Assembly: GCA_017997315.1 (NCBI GenBank)
Contig: JAGOFF010000022.1
Span: 1-17,650, forward strand
Reading direction: 5' to 3'
DNA from: Clostridia bacterium
Lineage (GTDB): Bacteria; Bacillota; Clostridia; Saccharofermentanales; UBA5734
Length of the DNA: 17,650 nt
The first letter of the stretch is position 1; the number at the start of each line of letters is the position of its first letter. A program made the position numbers and the translations under genes. Of this stretch, positions 1-7,139 are shown one piece after another. The notes beneath the pieces were generated by a model that did not search any database, had not been told where the DNA came from, and was given only the letters and a program-made list of their open reading frames with translations.

Positions 1-314
1 GAACGGTACAGGGTGTCGACCACCGGTTCCCATGCGTACCCGCGCACATACGCGTCCGGGCCGCAGGCCGCCGTCAACCCCCGCAGGGGGCCGTCACCCC
101 GCACGATCGCGGTGATCCGGTCGCCGGGATTCTTCAGGTCCATGGCCATGATCTGGACTCCGGTCGCCAGCCGTCCCAGCGCAGCGGCGGCGACCGGCGA
201 CAGTCCATGCAGGCGGACCATCTCACGGCAGGTTTCGGTCGTCCGTGCCGCGATGGCGCGCACCTGTCCGCCGTAAGCGGTGGCGCGCACGATATGGTCT
301 CCGGCATGCGTCAT
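1..314 (-). CDS. hslO: Hsp33 redox-regulated chaperone, N-terminal part (runs off left edge)
   Basis: This is the start of the Hsp33 family, a cytoplasmic holdase chaperone switched on by oxidative unfolding. Reading the minus strand from the ATG at 314 gives 104 codons with no stop before the window edge. The translation begins MTHAGDHIVRATAYGGQVRA and continues with an SPVAAAALGRLATG segment, an ITAIVRGDGPLRGL segment and a VRGY motif, the usual order in the Hsp33 N-terminal core. The family is about 290 residues long, so the zinc-binding CxC/CxxC redox switch lies outside the window and cannot be checked. The ATG overlaps the TGA of the upstream methyltransferase gene as ATGA, with a purine-rich AAGGGG about 10 nt ahead. 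That points to translational coupling at the end of the cell-wall operon. Identification rests on recognising the N-terminal motifs. Confidence 0.88.
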   Translation of the reverse strand, partial: MTHAGDHIVRATAYGGQVRAIAARTTETCREMVRLHGLSPVAAAALGRLATGVQIMAMDLKNPGDRITAIVRGDGPLRGLTAACGPDAYVRGYAWEPVVDTLYR

Positions 315-1156
315 GGTGTTGTCGCCCCTTCCATTGTCCCGACCGGCTTCACGGCCGTGAAAAACACACGTTCATCCCCGTCCGACACCGTCTCCCGGCC
401 GATCCCGCCGTAAGCGGCGACGACACGGAATCCCGCTTCCGTCAGCCAGCGTCGGACGACGGCGCATGGATACGCTTTCTCGCGGATCTCCGCGTCGACC
501 CGCCGGTACCGTCCGTCGGATTCACGGAGAAACAACGCCAGCTCCGCACGGCTGATCTTCCGGACCGGATCCCAGTTGTTTTTCCACAATAGGGAGACAT
601 CGGGACTCAAGTCGTAGAACACCTGGTCTCCCAGCGTCTCGCTGAAGTGATGCGGGGTCGCCAGATCGAGGATGAAGGCTCCGCCTGGATTGAGGTAATG
701 ATAGCACAGTCTGAAAAGCCGCCGGACCCGCTCCGCGGACAGGAGATGGTTCACCGTATCCATCAGGCAGACCGCCAGGTCCACCGTACCGAACAGTTCA
801 AACGCGGCGATATCCTGGAGGATCAGATCCAGACCGCCCGGACCCGGGGGGATCCCGCGGGCGTCCGCCTTTGCGCGGGCGGCAGACAGCATGGCCGGAG
901 ACCGGTCGATGCCGACGACGTCGTATCCGGCCGCCGCGAGTTCCACCGCGACCGATCCGGTCCCGCATCCGAGGTCGAGCGCGATCAGCCGCCCGTCGGC
1001 CCCGTCGCCGGATCCGGCGGGAATCCCGCCGTGCAGTCCGGACTCCTGCCGCACGAACTCCGCCCAGCAGACCGGATCGACGTCCGGCTGCAACAGGTCG
1101 TAGACCGGGGCGAGCGGATCATATGCGCTGTCCGCGTTGTCCGGACGGCGACTCAC
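311..1156 (-). CDS. Class I SAM-dependent methyltransferase
   Basis: The protein has 281 residues with a Rossmann-type methyltransferase core. SAM motif I is LDLGCGTGSVA (about residues 60-70). The acidic post-I strand end is GIDRSPAML (D84), followed by LILQDIAAFE (111-120) and a NPGGAFILDLATP strand (156-168). The C-terminal half carries the antiparallel sheet usual in small-molecule methyltransferases of the Methyltransf_11/25 kind; the substrate cannot be read from the sequence. Residues 41-57 are a Gly/Ala-rich low-complexity insert. The start is GTG at 1156, with GGGAG about 5 nt ahead. It overlaps the stop of the S41 peptidase gene as GTGA, and its own stop overlaps the hslO start. The context suggests coexpression with the FtsEX cell-wall genes, but no mechanistic link is visible. 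Confidence 0.85.
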   Translation of the reverse strand: MSRRPDNADSAYDPLAPVYDLLQPDVDPVCWAEFVRQESGLHGGIPAGSGDGADGRLIALDLGCGTGSVAVELAAAGYDVVGIDRSPAMLSAARAKADARGIPPGPGGLDLILQDIAAFELFGTVDLAVCLMDTVNHLLSAERVRRLFRLCYHYLNPGGAFILDLATPHHFSETLGDQVFYDLSPDVSLLWKNNWDPVRKISRAELALFLRESDGRYRRVDAEIREKAYPCAVVRRWLTEAGFRVVAAYGGIGRETVSDGDERVFFTAVKPVGTMEGATTP

Positions 1157-2460
1157 CCGATCTCCCGCCTCATGACGCGGACCGCTTCCGCGAGCTGGTT
1201 GTCCTGACCGTCCGGAATCTGGTTGACCGCCAGGTATCGATACTCCTCGGCCAGCTGCAGCGGGGTGTCGGGAGCCAATCCCTCCCCTTCGATGCAGATG
1301 CCTGAGATCGGGAAATAATAACGGAAGAAAGCGATGTTCACAGCGGATCCGTCTTCATAGGTATAGATGGTGGTCCCGGTCCCTTTCCCGAAAGTCTGCT
1401 CCCCGATCAGGACGGCCTTGTCATATTCGCGCAGGCAGCCGGAGAACAGCTCGGACGCGCTCGCGGTATACTCGTTGACCAGGATGGCGTATCGTGCGGT
1501 GTCCGGAACGCCTGCCGACGCTTCGGAGTTCCACGTGTATGTGGTGTCCTTCCCTTCGCTGCGTCCGCGGATTTCCGCGATGGGCCCGGCCTCGAGCAGG
1601 TAGTCCAGCATCCGGATGACCTCGTCCGCGCTGCCGCCCAGGTTGAAGCGGAGATCCAGGACAAAGTGTTTCGCCCCCTGCGCCTGCAGGTCATCCATCG
1701 CGTCGATGAATTCCTGCGCGACTCCGGTCGAGAACTCCTTGATATGTATATAGCCGATCCCGTCCTCGAGAAGTCGGTAGTTGAGTGATGCGTTCGTGAT
1801 GCTGGCGCGGGTGACATCGAACGAGCGGGTGCTGTCGTCCGAGGGCCGGAACGTGGTGATACGGACCTGCGTCCCGATCGGACCGCGGACCGCGTTGCCC
1901 AGTTCCTCCCGGTCCGCGAATTCCGTCACATCGACGTCGTCGACCTGGGTGATCCGGTCGCCCGCGAGCATTCCCTGCCCTTCCGCGGGACTGCCTTCGA
2001 GCACCTCGGTCACGATCACTTCGCCCCCGTCGGTGAAGTTGACGATCACGCCGATCCCTGAATACTCGCCGCTCATGGCCGCGACGTGATCCTCGTAATC
2101 CTCCGCTGTCAGGTAGTAGGTGTACGGGTTCCCGAGCGCGGACGGCAGTCCCTCGGTGAGTTTTTCGATCAGCTCCGCGTCGGACAGCTTCTCGAGATAG
2201 CCGTTCCGGACGACATCCAGATAGAACTCAAGTTTCCGGATCGCCTCGATGTTTTCCGCCGTATTCTCAAACGACAGGGACGCGGTGTCCCGTACCGGAC
2301 GGAATCCGAATACCCATAGCGCGAACGTTGTCAAACCAACCGACAGCACCAGCGTGACCGCCACGGCCGCTACGAGCGTGCGGGTTCCGAAACGCCGCCG
2401 GCTGCCGCGCGGCACCGGCGGGAAGTCCGTTGCGGGATTGGTTTCCTGGTAATCGGTCAT
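1153..2460 (-). CDS. S41 family C-terminal processing peptidase with PDZ domain
   Basis: This is a membrane-anchored serine protease of the CtpA/CtpB/Prc family, 435 residues. A cytoplasmic N-tail (1-26) precedes one transmembrane segment (about 28-52), so the rest is extracytoplasmic. A PDZ domain spans about 130-210 (YSGIGVIV, then GSPAEGQGMLAGDRITQVDD). The catalytic domain follows, with the FVLDLRFNLGG strand (266-276), the nucleophile in the TASASE motif (Ser334, placed 25 residues before the lysine as in CtpB) and the general base in TFGKGT (Lys359). The Ser/Lys pair looks intact. The gene follows an EnvC-like M23 hydrolase gene by 66 nt; that pairing recurs in bacteria, where Ctp proteases trim or control wall hydrolases. 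The start is ATG with GGAAAGG upstream. The substrate is unknown. Confidence 0.93.
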   Translation of the reverse strand: MTDYQETNPATDFPPVPRGSRRRFGTRTLVAAVAVTLVLSVGLTTFALWVFGFRPVRDTASLSFENTAENIEAIRKLEFYLDVVRNGYLEKLSDAELIEKLTEGLPSALGNPYTYYLTAEDYEDHVAAMSGEYSGIGVIVNFTDGGEVIVTEVLEGSPAEGQGMLAGDRITQVDDVDVTEFADREELGNAVRGPIGTQVRITTFRPSDDSTRSFDVTRASITNASLNYRLLEDGIGYIHIKEFSTGVAQEFIDAMDDLQAQGAKHFVLDLRFNLGGSADEVIRMLDYLLEAGPIAEIRGRSEGKDTTYTWNSEASAGVPDTARYAILVNEYTASASELFSGCLREYDKAVLIGEQTFGKGTGTTIYTYEDGSAVNIAFFRYYFPISGICIEGEGLAPDTPLQLAEEYRYLAVNQIPDGQDNQLAEAVRVMRREIG

Positions 2461-2526
2461 GTTGGCTGCCTTTCCGCCGCCCGCTCAGGGGGCGCTGCTC
2501 CGGGATGAATCGTATTCCAGCCGACG

Positions 2527-3795
2527 CTACGGCTGTCCGATGTATTGGGATTGAAGCGGTTCGACGGGATAACCGCCCACGCGTACTTCGAAATGAAGGT
2601 GCGGTCCGGTGGAGTTGCCGGTGCTGCCCATGAGCGCGATCACATCCCCTGCGCCCACCCACTGGTCCTGCTCGACCTGGACATTCTTGAGATGGCCGTA
2701 CAGGGTGACCAGGCCGTTCCCGTGGTTGACGACGATGTAGTTGCCGTACCCGTATCCGCCGGTGTTCTGGCCTTCCCATGGATTATAGACCACCATGACC
2801 GTACCGGCCGCGACCGAGATGATCGGCGTGCCGTAGTCCGCGCCGATATCGACCCCTGTATGGGGCCGGGTCTGGCCCGGCAGGTCGGTGCGGCCGTCCG
2901 GCTGGAAGGGGGAGGTGAGCCAGCGGCTGCTGGGCACAGGCCACAGCATGGTGCCGCTGTACGCCCGGCGGCGCGCTTCTTCTTCCTCGGCGGCCTTTTC
3001 GGAATCATACTGCGTCTGGAGCTCGTTGATCAGCTCGGCGATCTCGTCGGACTGCGCGAGCATCGCGTCCTCGTCCTCCCGACGCGCCTGCAGTACGGCT
3101 TCCGCCTCGGCAAGCGCGTCCTGGTTGCGTTGGATTTCGCCTTTGAGCGCGTCGATGTCGGCCTGCTTGAGCAGGACCAGCGCTTCGGCGTCCTTCTGCT
3201 TCCTGAGGGCGTTTTCATGCTTGAGATCCGCGTCGTCGCGGGCCGCCTCCAGCTCGTCGATCACCTGCCGGTCGTAATCCGCCACGGCGCGGATCAGCTC
3301 CATGTTGGAGAAGAAGCCCTGCAGGCTGCCCGATTCAAGCAACACTTCCAGCACCGGCTTCTCCCGGTACTCGAACATGACCTGCAGCCGCTCGCGATAC
3401 TTGGCTTCCCGGGCCGCGAGGTCCGCTTCGGACGCAAGGTAGGCGTCCAGTGCCTCCGCGGCTTCCTGGAGGGCGGCGTTCTGTTCGGCAAGCAGGGTCT
3501 GGTACAGGGCGACTTGTTCTTCGTTCTTGCTGTTGAGCCACGCCAGGTCCCCGTAGTACTGGTTCACGGTTCCGGCCATCTGTGCGGCCTGCGCCGCGAT
3601 TTCATCCAGGCGTTCCTGGTTGGCGGCCTGCTCGGCCATGGCTTCCTCGATTTTTCGCGCGGTGTCCGCGGAATCCGCCCGGCTGACGGGTGCGGGGACC
3701 GCCAGGAGCACCAGCAGGACGAGCGCCAGCAGAAGGGCGGCTCCACGAAGTCCCTTCCGTCCGCGTCCGGCTTTTCCTCCAACCGTATGCCGCAT
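2527..3795 (-). CDS. EnvC-like M23 peptidoglycan endopeptidase with N-terminal coiled coil
   Basis: This is an exported murein hydrolase or hydrolase activator of 422 residues. A signal peptide is clear: a basic N-region (1-17), a Leu/Val/Ala core (18-33) and a likely cleavage after SRA at about residue 40. A long alpha-helical coiled coil rich in Glu, Ala, Gln and Leu spans about 44-278. The LytM/M23 domain (about 283-418) keeps the zinc ligands and catalytic histidines: H312 and D316 in HTGVD, H368 in LYGHL, and H399/H401 in PHLHFE. The metal site is therefore complete, unlike degenerate EnvC-type activators. Directly downstream of ftsX (18-nt gap), it fits the role of the periplasmic partner that the FtsX extracellular loop activates. 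The start ATG has a strong GGGGGAGGTG 5 nt ahead. Confidence 0.93.
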   Translation of the reverse strand: MRHTVGGKAGRGRKGLRGAALLLALVLLVLLAVPAPVSRADSADTARKIEEAMAEQAANQERLDEIAAQAAQMAGTVNQYYGDLAWLNSKNEEQVALYQTLLAEQNAALQEAAEALDAYLASEADLAAREAKYRERLQVMFEYREKPVLEVLLESGSLQGFFSNMELIRAVADYDRQVIDELEAARDDADLKHENALRKQKDAEALVLLKQADIDALKGEIQRNQDALAEAEAVLQARREDEDAMLAQSDEIAELINELQTQYDSEKAAEEEEARRRAYSGTMLWPVPSSRWLTSPFQPDGRTDLPGQTRPHTGVDIGADYGTPIISVAAGTVMVVYNPWEGQNTGGYGYGNYIVVNHGNGLVTLYGHLKNVQVEQDQWVGAGDVIALMGSTGNSTGPHLHFEVRVGGYPVEPLQSQYIGQP

Positions 3796-3813
3796 GCGTA
3801 CACCTCCCCCGGG

Positions 3814-4707
3814 TCAGACCCGGATATGCCTGCGCACGGACAGTGCGCTTCCGACGGCTCCCACCAGGACGCCCATCGCCATGTCGATCCACAGGATACG
3901 GAATGCCATGCCGGCCACCGGGACCATGGCGAGGAAGCTGTCGGGATCCGTTCCCTTCATCAGGAGCCCGTAGATCCTGACGTAACCCGCATAGACGGCT
4001 GTCCAGGCCAGCAGCGCCCCGAAGAGCCCGACGAGCGCGCCTTCGAGAATATAGGGGAACCGTATGTAGGCGTTGGTCGCGCCCACATACTTCATGATGC
4101 TGATCTCTTCACCGCGGGCATACACCGAAATCCGGACCATGTTGGAGATGATGAAAAGCGAGATCGCGCACAGAACGACAAAGGCCGCCAGGGATCCCAC
4201 GTTGACCCAGGTCCGCGCGTTTCCGAGAAAGTCCATCACCACCTGGCTGATTTCGACCTTGCGGATCCCGGGGATACCGCGGGCCTGCGCCGAAAACTCC
4301 TCCCACATCGCGGGATCGTTGAGGCGGATGTTGAACTGATAGGACAGGATGCTGGCGTCGACTCCGGCCAGTGCGGAGGATTTGTCCCCCATCGAGGCCT
4401 TGAACGCTTCGAACGCCTGCTCCGGGGTCACGACCACGCATTCCTCGACCACATTGCACGAGACCAGCTGCAGCCGGATGGTCTCGACCTTGCCCGCATC
4501 GATCCCGTATTCCGCCCACGCGGTGACGGGCGGCTCCCGGCCCGCCTGTTCGACGATGGTCCTCACGTTTTCCGAGAAAACGGCAAACGCCCCGATCAGG
4601 GTGAGCATCAGCGCGATCGTCGTGACCGAAGCCAGCGTGACCAGCGGATGCCGGACGATATTGAGAACGCCTTCCTTGAAGGAGTTGGCGATGGTGGCCA
4701 CTCTCAT
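3814..4707 (-). CDS. ftsX: Cell division ABC transporter permease-like protein FtsX
   Basis: FtsX is the membrane half of FtsEX, which transmits ATP hydrolysis to extracytoplasmic wall hydrolases rather than moving a substrate. The protein has 297 residues and four transmembrane helices (about 22-44, 168-191, 219-243, 272-290). A large extracellular loop (about 46-166) lies between helices 1 and 2, and the conserved cytoplasmic stretch EEISIMKYVGATNAYIRFPYI (200-220) follows helix 2. This is normal FtsX architecture and length. The extracellular loop holds two cysteines (C84, C90), which I would not expect as standard. The start is ATG, 12 nt after ftsE, and the ribosome binding site overlaps the end of ftsE. 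The next gene encodes an M23 coiled-coil hydrolase, the expected partner. Confidence 0.95.
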   Translation of the reverse strand: MRVATIANSFKEGVLNIVRHPLVTLASVTTIALMLTLIGAFAVFSENVRTIVEQAGREPPVTAWAEYGIDAGKVETIRLQLVSCNVVEECVVVTPEQAFEAFKASMGDKSSALAGVDASILSYQFNIRLNDPAMWEEFSAQARGIPGIRKVEISQVVMDFLGNARTWVNVGSLAAFVVLCAISLFIISNMVRISVYARGEEISIMKYVGATNAYIRFPYILEGALVGLFGALLAWTAVYAGYVRIYGLLMKGTDPDSFLAMVPVAGMAFRILWIDMAMGVLVGAVGSALSVRRHIRV

Positions 4708-4719
4708 GTCCCGATAACC

Positions 4720-5433
4720 TCAATCATGCGGTACGTACGCAAGCGTCTCGGCCACTGCGTACTGACCGTGCATCTCGTCCCGGACCAGGCTGCCGTTGCG
4801 GATTTCGATCACCCGTTTGTCCATACGGTCGACCAGTGTGCGGTCATGCGTACAGATGATCACCGTCGTGCCGGCCGCGTTGATCTCGCTCAGGAGCGCC
4901 ATGACGGATTCGCTGTTTGCCGGATCCAGGTTTCCGGTCGGCTCGTCCGCCAGGATGAGCACCGGGTTGTTTACCATCGCGCGGGCGATCGCCACACGCT
5001 GTTGTTCGCCGCCCGACAGTTCGGACGGACGGGCACCTGCCTTGTCGCGCAGGCCGACCACCGACAATACGATCGGGACGTTTCGCTGGATGGACCGGCG
5101 GGACTCCCCGACGATTTCCATCGCGAACGCCACGTTCTCAAAGACCGTCTTGGTCGCGATGAGCCGGAAATCCTGGAAAACCATCCCGATGCGGCGGCGC
5201 AGGTAGGGCAGAAGCCGACGCCGGATCCGGGAGACATCCCGGTTGTTGATGAGTACTTTTCCGACTGTGGGACGTTCTTCGCAGGTGAGCAGCTTGATCA
5301 TGGTCGACTTGCCCGAACCGCTCTCCCCGATGATGAAAACGAATTCTCCTCTGCGGATGCTGAAACTCACATCCCGAAGCGCTTCTGTCCCGTTGGATGA
5401 ATAGGTCATGCCGACGTCGCGGAATTCGATCAA
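4720..5433 (-). CDS. ftsE: Cell division ATP-binding protein FtsE
   Basis: FtsE is the cytoplasmic ATPase of the FtsEX complex. At 237 residues it is slightly longer than the usual 220-230, the excess being a C-terminal tail after about residue 215. All ABC motifs are intact: Walker A GESGSGKST (36-44), the FtsE-like Q-loop VFQDFRL (85-91), signature LSGGEQQR (139-146), Walker B LILADEP (159-165) followed by TGNLD, and the H-loop H196. The start is a TTG at 5433, chosen because it yields the family's typical N-terminus MIEFRDV; GAGAGGAG lies 9 nt ahead and the next internal ATG (residue 9) would remove the first beta strand. It follows the PucR-type regulator gene by 28 nt and precedes ftsX by 12 nt, so the three are almost certainly cotranscribed. 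Confidence 0.96.
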   Translation of the reverse strand: MIEFRDVGMTYSSNGTEALRDVSFSIRRGEFVFIIGESGSGKSTMIKLLTCEERPTVGKVLINNRDVSRIRRRLLPYLRRRIGMVFQDFRLIATKTVFENVAFAMEIVGESRRSIQRNVPIVLSVVGLRDKAGARPSELSGGEQQRVAIARAMVNNPVLILADEPTGNLDPANSESVMALLSEINAAGTTVIICTHDRTLVDRMDKRVIEIRNGSLVRDEMHGQYAVAETLAYVPHD

Positions 5434-5450
5434 ACCTGGATGCTCCTCTC
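5431..5450 (-). promoter_or_regulatory. Ribosome binding site and TTG start of ftsE
   Basis: On the minus strand GAGAGGAG (5450-5443) stands 9 nt before a TTG codon (5433-5431). No in-frame ATG lies between it and the upstream stop, so this site fixes the non-ATG start of ftsE. The rare start codon may lower FtsE translation relative to FtsX; that is an inference. Confidence 0.75.
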
Positions 5451-5461
5451 CGATGTCGGGA

Positions 5462-6571
5462 TCAGCTGCGCCACCACTTGCCGTTGCCGTGGCGGAACGC
5501 GTTGCGGTCCTGCTTTTCCAGGTACTTCCGCACCATGGAGGCGAGTTTGAACAGGACGGCGTCGTCGAAATTGCGCAAGTCGAGCGCGGTGATCTTCTGC
5601 ACCTTGTCCAGCCGGTACACGAGGGTGTTGCGGTGGACGAACAGTTGGCGGGATGTCTCGCTTCCGTTCAGGTTGTTCTCGAAAAACTTCTGGATGGTGA
5701 GCAGCGTCTCGCTGTCCAGCGCCTCGTAGGCGTCGTTGGGAAAGACCTCATCGAGGAACATGTGGCAAAGCGTGGGCGGGAGCTGGTAGATCAGGCGGCC
5801 CAGGCCCAGCTTGTCGTACCGGACGATATACTTCTCGCTCTCGAAAATCTCGCCGACGGTCAGTGCCAGCGACGCTTCGCGGTAGGACTTGGCGGCGTCC
5901 TTGAGCGTTTCGGCCGGCATGCCGATGCCGATGTAGACCTTGGACATGGACTCCGCGTTGAGGTTGTCCAGGATCAGGCCGGCGATCTCGTCGATGCTGG
6001 TGCCGATGATGCGGGTGTAGTCCTTGAGCAGGACGATGGTCTCCTCGTCGATGGCCAGGAGGTGGTCCGCCTTGTGGTCCGGGAAGAGGTTGTGCAGGAT
6101 CTCCATGCAGTCGATGCCTTCGTCCGCGTCGATCTTGATGATGAACGCGATGCGGGCGGATGCGTACGGGATCTTGAACTCGCGTGCCTTGAGCGGGATG
6201 TCGCCGGGGAGCTCGTTCTCCAGCAGTACGTTCTTGAGGAACGCGTCGCGCTCGGCGTCGGCGTTCCGTTCCTGCAGAGCGGCGGAAATCCAGTTGCCGA
6301 GGAGCTCCAGATAATTGCGGGAGATCCCGTCGGTACCGTCGATAAAGCAGATGAAGGATACCTTCTCGCCGACCAGGATCTTCATGTAGGTCCGGTCGGA
6401 CGTGATGGATATCGGATCATCGGAAAGCAGGACGGCACGGACCGAGGAGTCCTCGTCCCCCTCCATGCGGGCGTCGGTCGATGCCACGATCACGCCGTTG
6501 GTGTCAAGGACACCGGCGGTCCGGTCCAGGAAATCTGCGGCCTTGGCGATGCATTTCTTGATTCCTTCCAT
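5462..6571 (-). CDS. PucR/CdaR-type transcriptional regulator
   Basis: This is a predicted DNA-binding regulator of 369 residues. The C-terminal helix-turn-helix is typical of the PucR/CdaR family (HTH_30): NGSETSRQLFVHRNTLVYRL (302-321) followed by KVQKITALDLRNFDDAV. Residues about 130-245 resemble the GGDEF-like middle domain of CdaR-type regulators but carry no catalytic GGDEF motif. The N-terminal 100 residues look like a small sensory domain of unknown ligand (GVLDTNGVIVAST, KILVGEKVSFICFIDG). The gene has its own upstream promoters and is 28 nt ahead of ftsE, so it leads the ftsE-ftsX-M23-S41 operon and may regulate it. The start is ATG with GGGAGG 8 nt ahead. Family members often sense sugar diacids or purine-pathway compounds; nothing here shows which ligand applies. 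Confidence 0.9.
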   Translation of the reverse strand: MEGIKKCIAKAADFLDRTAGVLDTNGVIVASTDARMEGDEDSSVRAVLLSDDPISITSDRTYMKILVGEKVSFICFIDGTDGISRNYLELLGNWISAALQERNADAERDAFLKNVLLENELPGDIPLKAREFKIPYASARIAFIIKIDADEGIDCMEILHNLFPDHKADHLLAIDEETIVLLKDYTRIIGTSIDEIAGLILDNLNAESMSKVYIGIGMPAETLKDAAKSYREASLALTVGEIFESEKYIVRYDKLGLGRLIYQLPPTLCHMFLDEVFPNDAYEALDSETLLTIQKFFENNLNGSETSRQLFVHRNTLVYRLDKVQKITALDLRNFDDAVLFKLASMVRKYLEKQDRNAFRHGNGKWWRS

Positions 6572-6636
6572 CTGTCCATCCTCCCGAGCGGGCCGCTCTG
6601 TGAACCGGACGCGCGAAGGCGTCCCTTTTCTATACT

Positions 6637-6665
6637 ATCTTATTGATTTCACAGAGGTGTTTCAA
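6637..6665 (-). promoter_or_regulatory. Proximal sigma-A-like promoter of the regulator-ftsEX operon
   Basis: On the minus strand TTGAAA (6665-6660) is followed after 17 nt by TAAGAT (6642-6637). A transcript would start near 6630 and carry a leader of about 60 nt to the ATG at 6571. The surrounding AT-rich stretch stands out from the GC-rich background. This was read by eye against the consensus; there is no experimental support. Confidence 0.5.
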
Positions 6666-6687
6666 TCCTTTGTCGGTTTGAAAACAC
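6657..6687. promoter_or_regulatory. Inverted repeat overlapping the proximal -35, candidate operator
   Basis: On the plus strand GTGTTTCAA (6657-6665) and TTGAAAACAC (6678-6687) form an inverted repeat with one extra base and a 12-nt spacer. The left arm contains the proximal -35 hexamer. Such placement is typical of a repressor or autoregulator site, and the PucR-type regulator encoded just downstream is an obvious candidate. In RNA from the distal promoter the same repeat could fold as a hairpin. Confidence 0.4.
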
Positions 6688-6731
6688 GGCGCAAAGCCGG
6701 CACGCGCTTGTGCGCGTCCGCTCGCCGCTTC

Positions 6732-6759
6732 ATTTTACGCGGCCGCGGGCTTCCGTCAA
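6732..6759 (-). promoter_or_regulatory. Distal sigma-A-like promoter of the regulator-ftsEX operon
   Basis: On the minus strand TTGACG (6759-6754) is followed after 16 nt by TAAAAT (6737-6732). Five of six bases match the consensus in each hexamer. The start would fall near 6724, giving a leader of about 150 nt that contains the proximal promoter and several small inverted repeats. It is the best sigma-A-like match I found in the window. Confidence 0.55.
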
Positions 6760-6798
6760 GTCCTGCCGCGACGGGAGGGGTACAGGGATCCGGATCGG

Positions 6799-6821
6799 CG
6801 GCCGGGATGCATCCCCGGCCG
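6799..6821 (-). terminator. GC-rich hairpin after comFB, possible terminator
   Basis: CGGCCGGG and CCCGGCCG pair perfectly over 8 bp around a 7-nt loop, 2 nt past the comFB stop. It sits where the long chemosensory/c-di-GMP transcript would be expected to end. No T-run follows on the minus strand, so it is not a standard intrinsic terminator; it could pause RNA polymerase, protect the 3' end or assist factor-dependent termination. A perfect 10-bp palindrome (GATCCGGATC, 6787-6796) follows. Confidence 0.4.
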
Positions 6822-6823
6822 GG

Positions 6824-7126
6824 TCATTCCGTTTCGGGAACCGGGTCCGGTTGTTCCGCAACGTCGTGTCTCGGTGCCGAATCCACAAGCCGGATGGCCG
6901 CCACGACCGTCGACAGGTAGTCCGTCGACTTCTGCATGGCCAGTAGGTCGGAGCTGGCGAGCAGTGCACCCTTTTCCGTGACCACGTACCGGGGGGGAAG
7001 CTGGTTCAGCGCGATGGCAATGATGTCCAGGCGGCATTTGTTGCAGCGGCACACGCCGTACTCCGGGATCAAACGGTCCGCGATCTGCGTCACGATGACT
7101 TCGGCGTAGTTTTTCATTTCATGCAT
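6824..7126 (-). CDS. ComFB-family protein, possible cyclic dinucleotide receptor
   Basis: This is a small cytoplasmic protein of 100 residues. The diagnostic ComFB pattern is present: MKNYAEVIV near the N-terminus, then the cysteine cluster C26-R-C28-N-K-C31 followed by D34, then the conserved IALNQLPPRYVVTEKG segment (37-53). The tail after residue 82 is charged, Pro/Glu-rich and probably disordered. ComFB was named for a Bacillus subtilis late-competence gene of unclear role; homologues in cyanobacteria have been reported to bind cyclic dinucleotides. Here it directly follows a GGDEF-HD-GYP gene (13-nt gap) and closes an operon with a PilZ protein, which supports a signalling role. The start at 7126 has AAGGGAG about 6 nt ahead; the frame stays open upstream into the preceding gene, but that extension lacks ComFB features. 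Confidence 0.88.
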   Translation of the reverse strand: MHEMKNYAEVIVTQIADRLIPEYGVCRCNKCRLDIIAIALNQLPPRYVVTEKGALLASSDLLAMQKSTDYLSTVVAAIRLVDSAPRHDVAEQPDPVPETE

Positions 7127-7139
7127 GGGAAGCTCCCTT

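Noticed and set aside
1..592. Plus-strand open frames of 68-115 codons at the left edge
   Set aside because: They are antisense to hslO and the methyltransferase, both of which have clear family motifs; the translations are Arg/Ser/Pro-rich with no motif.
2468..2500. Weak CGCCC/GGGCG inverted repeat between the M23 and S41 genes
   Set aside because: A 5-bp stem in GC-rich DNA is expected by chance and no T-run follows.
2545..5400. A 951-codon open frame on the plus strand, antisense to the M23, ftsX and ftsE genes
   Set aside because: Its translation has no recognisable domain and it lies exactly opposite three convincingly conserved genes. Long antisense frames are common in GC-rich DNA because of third-position bias.
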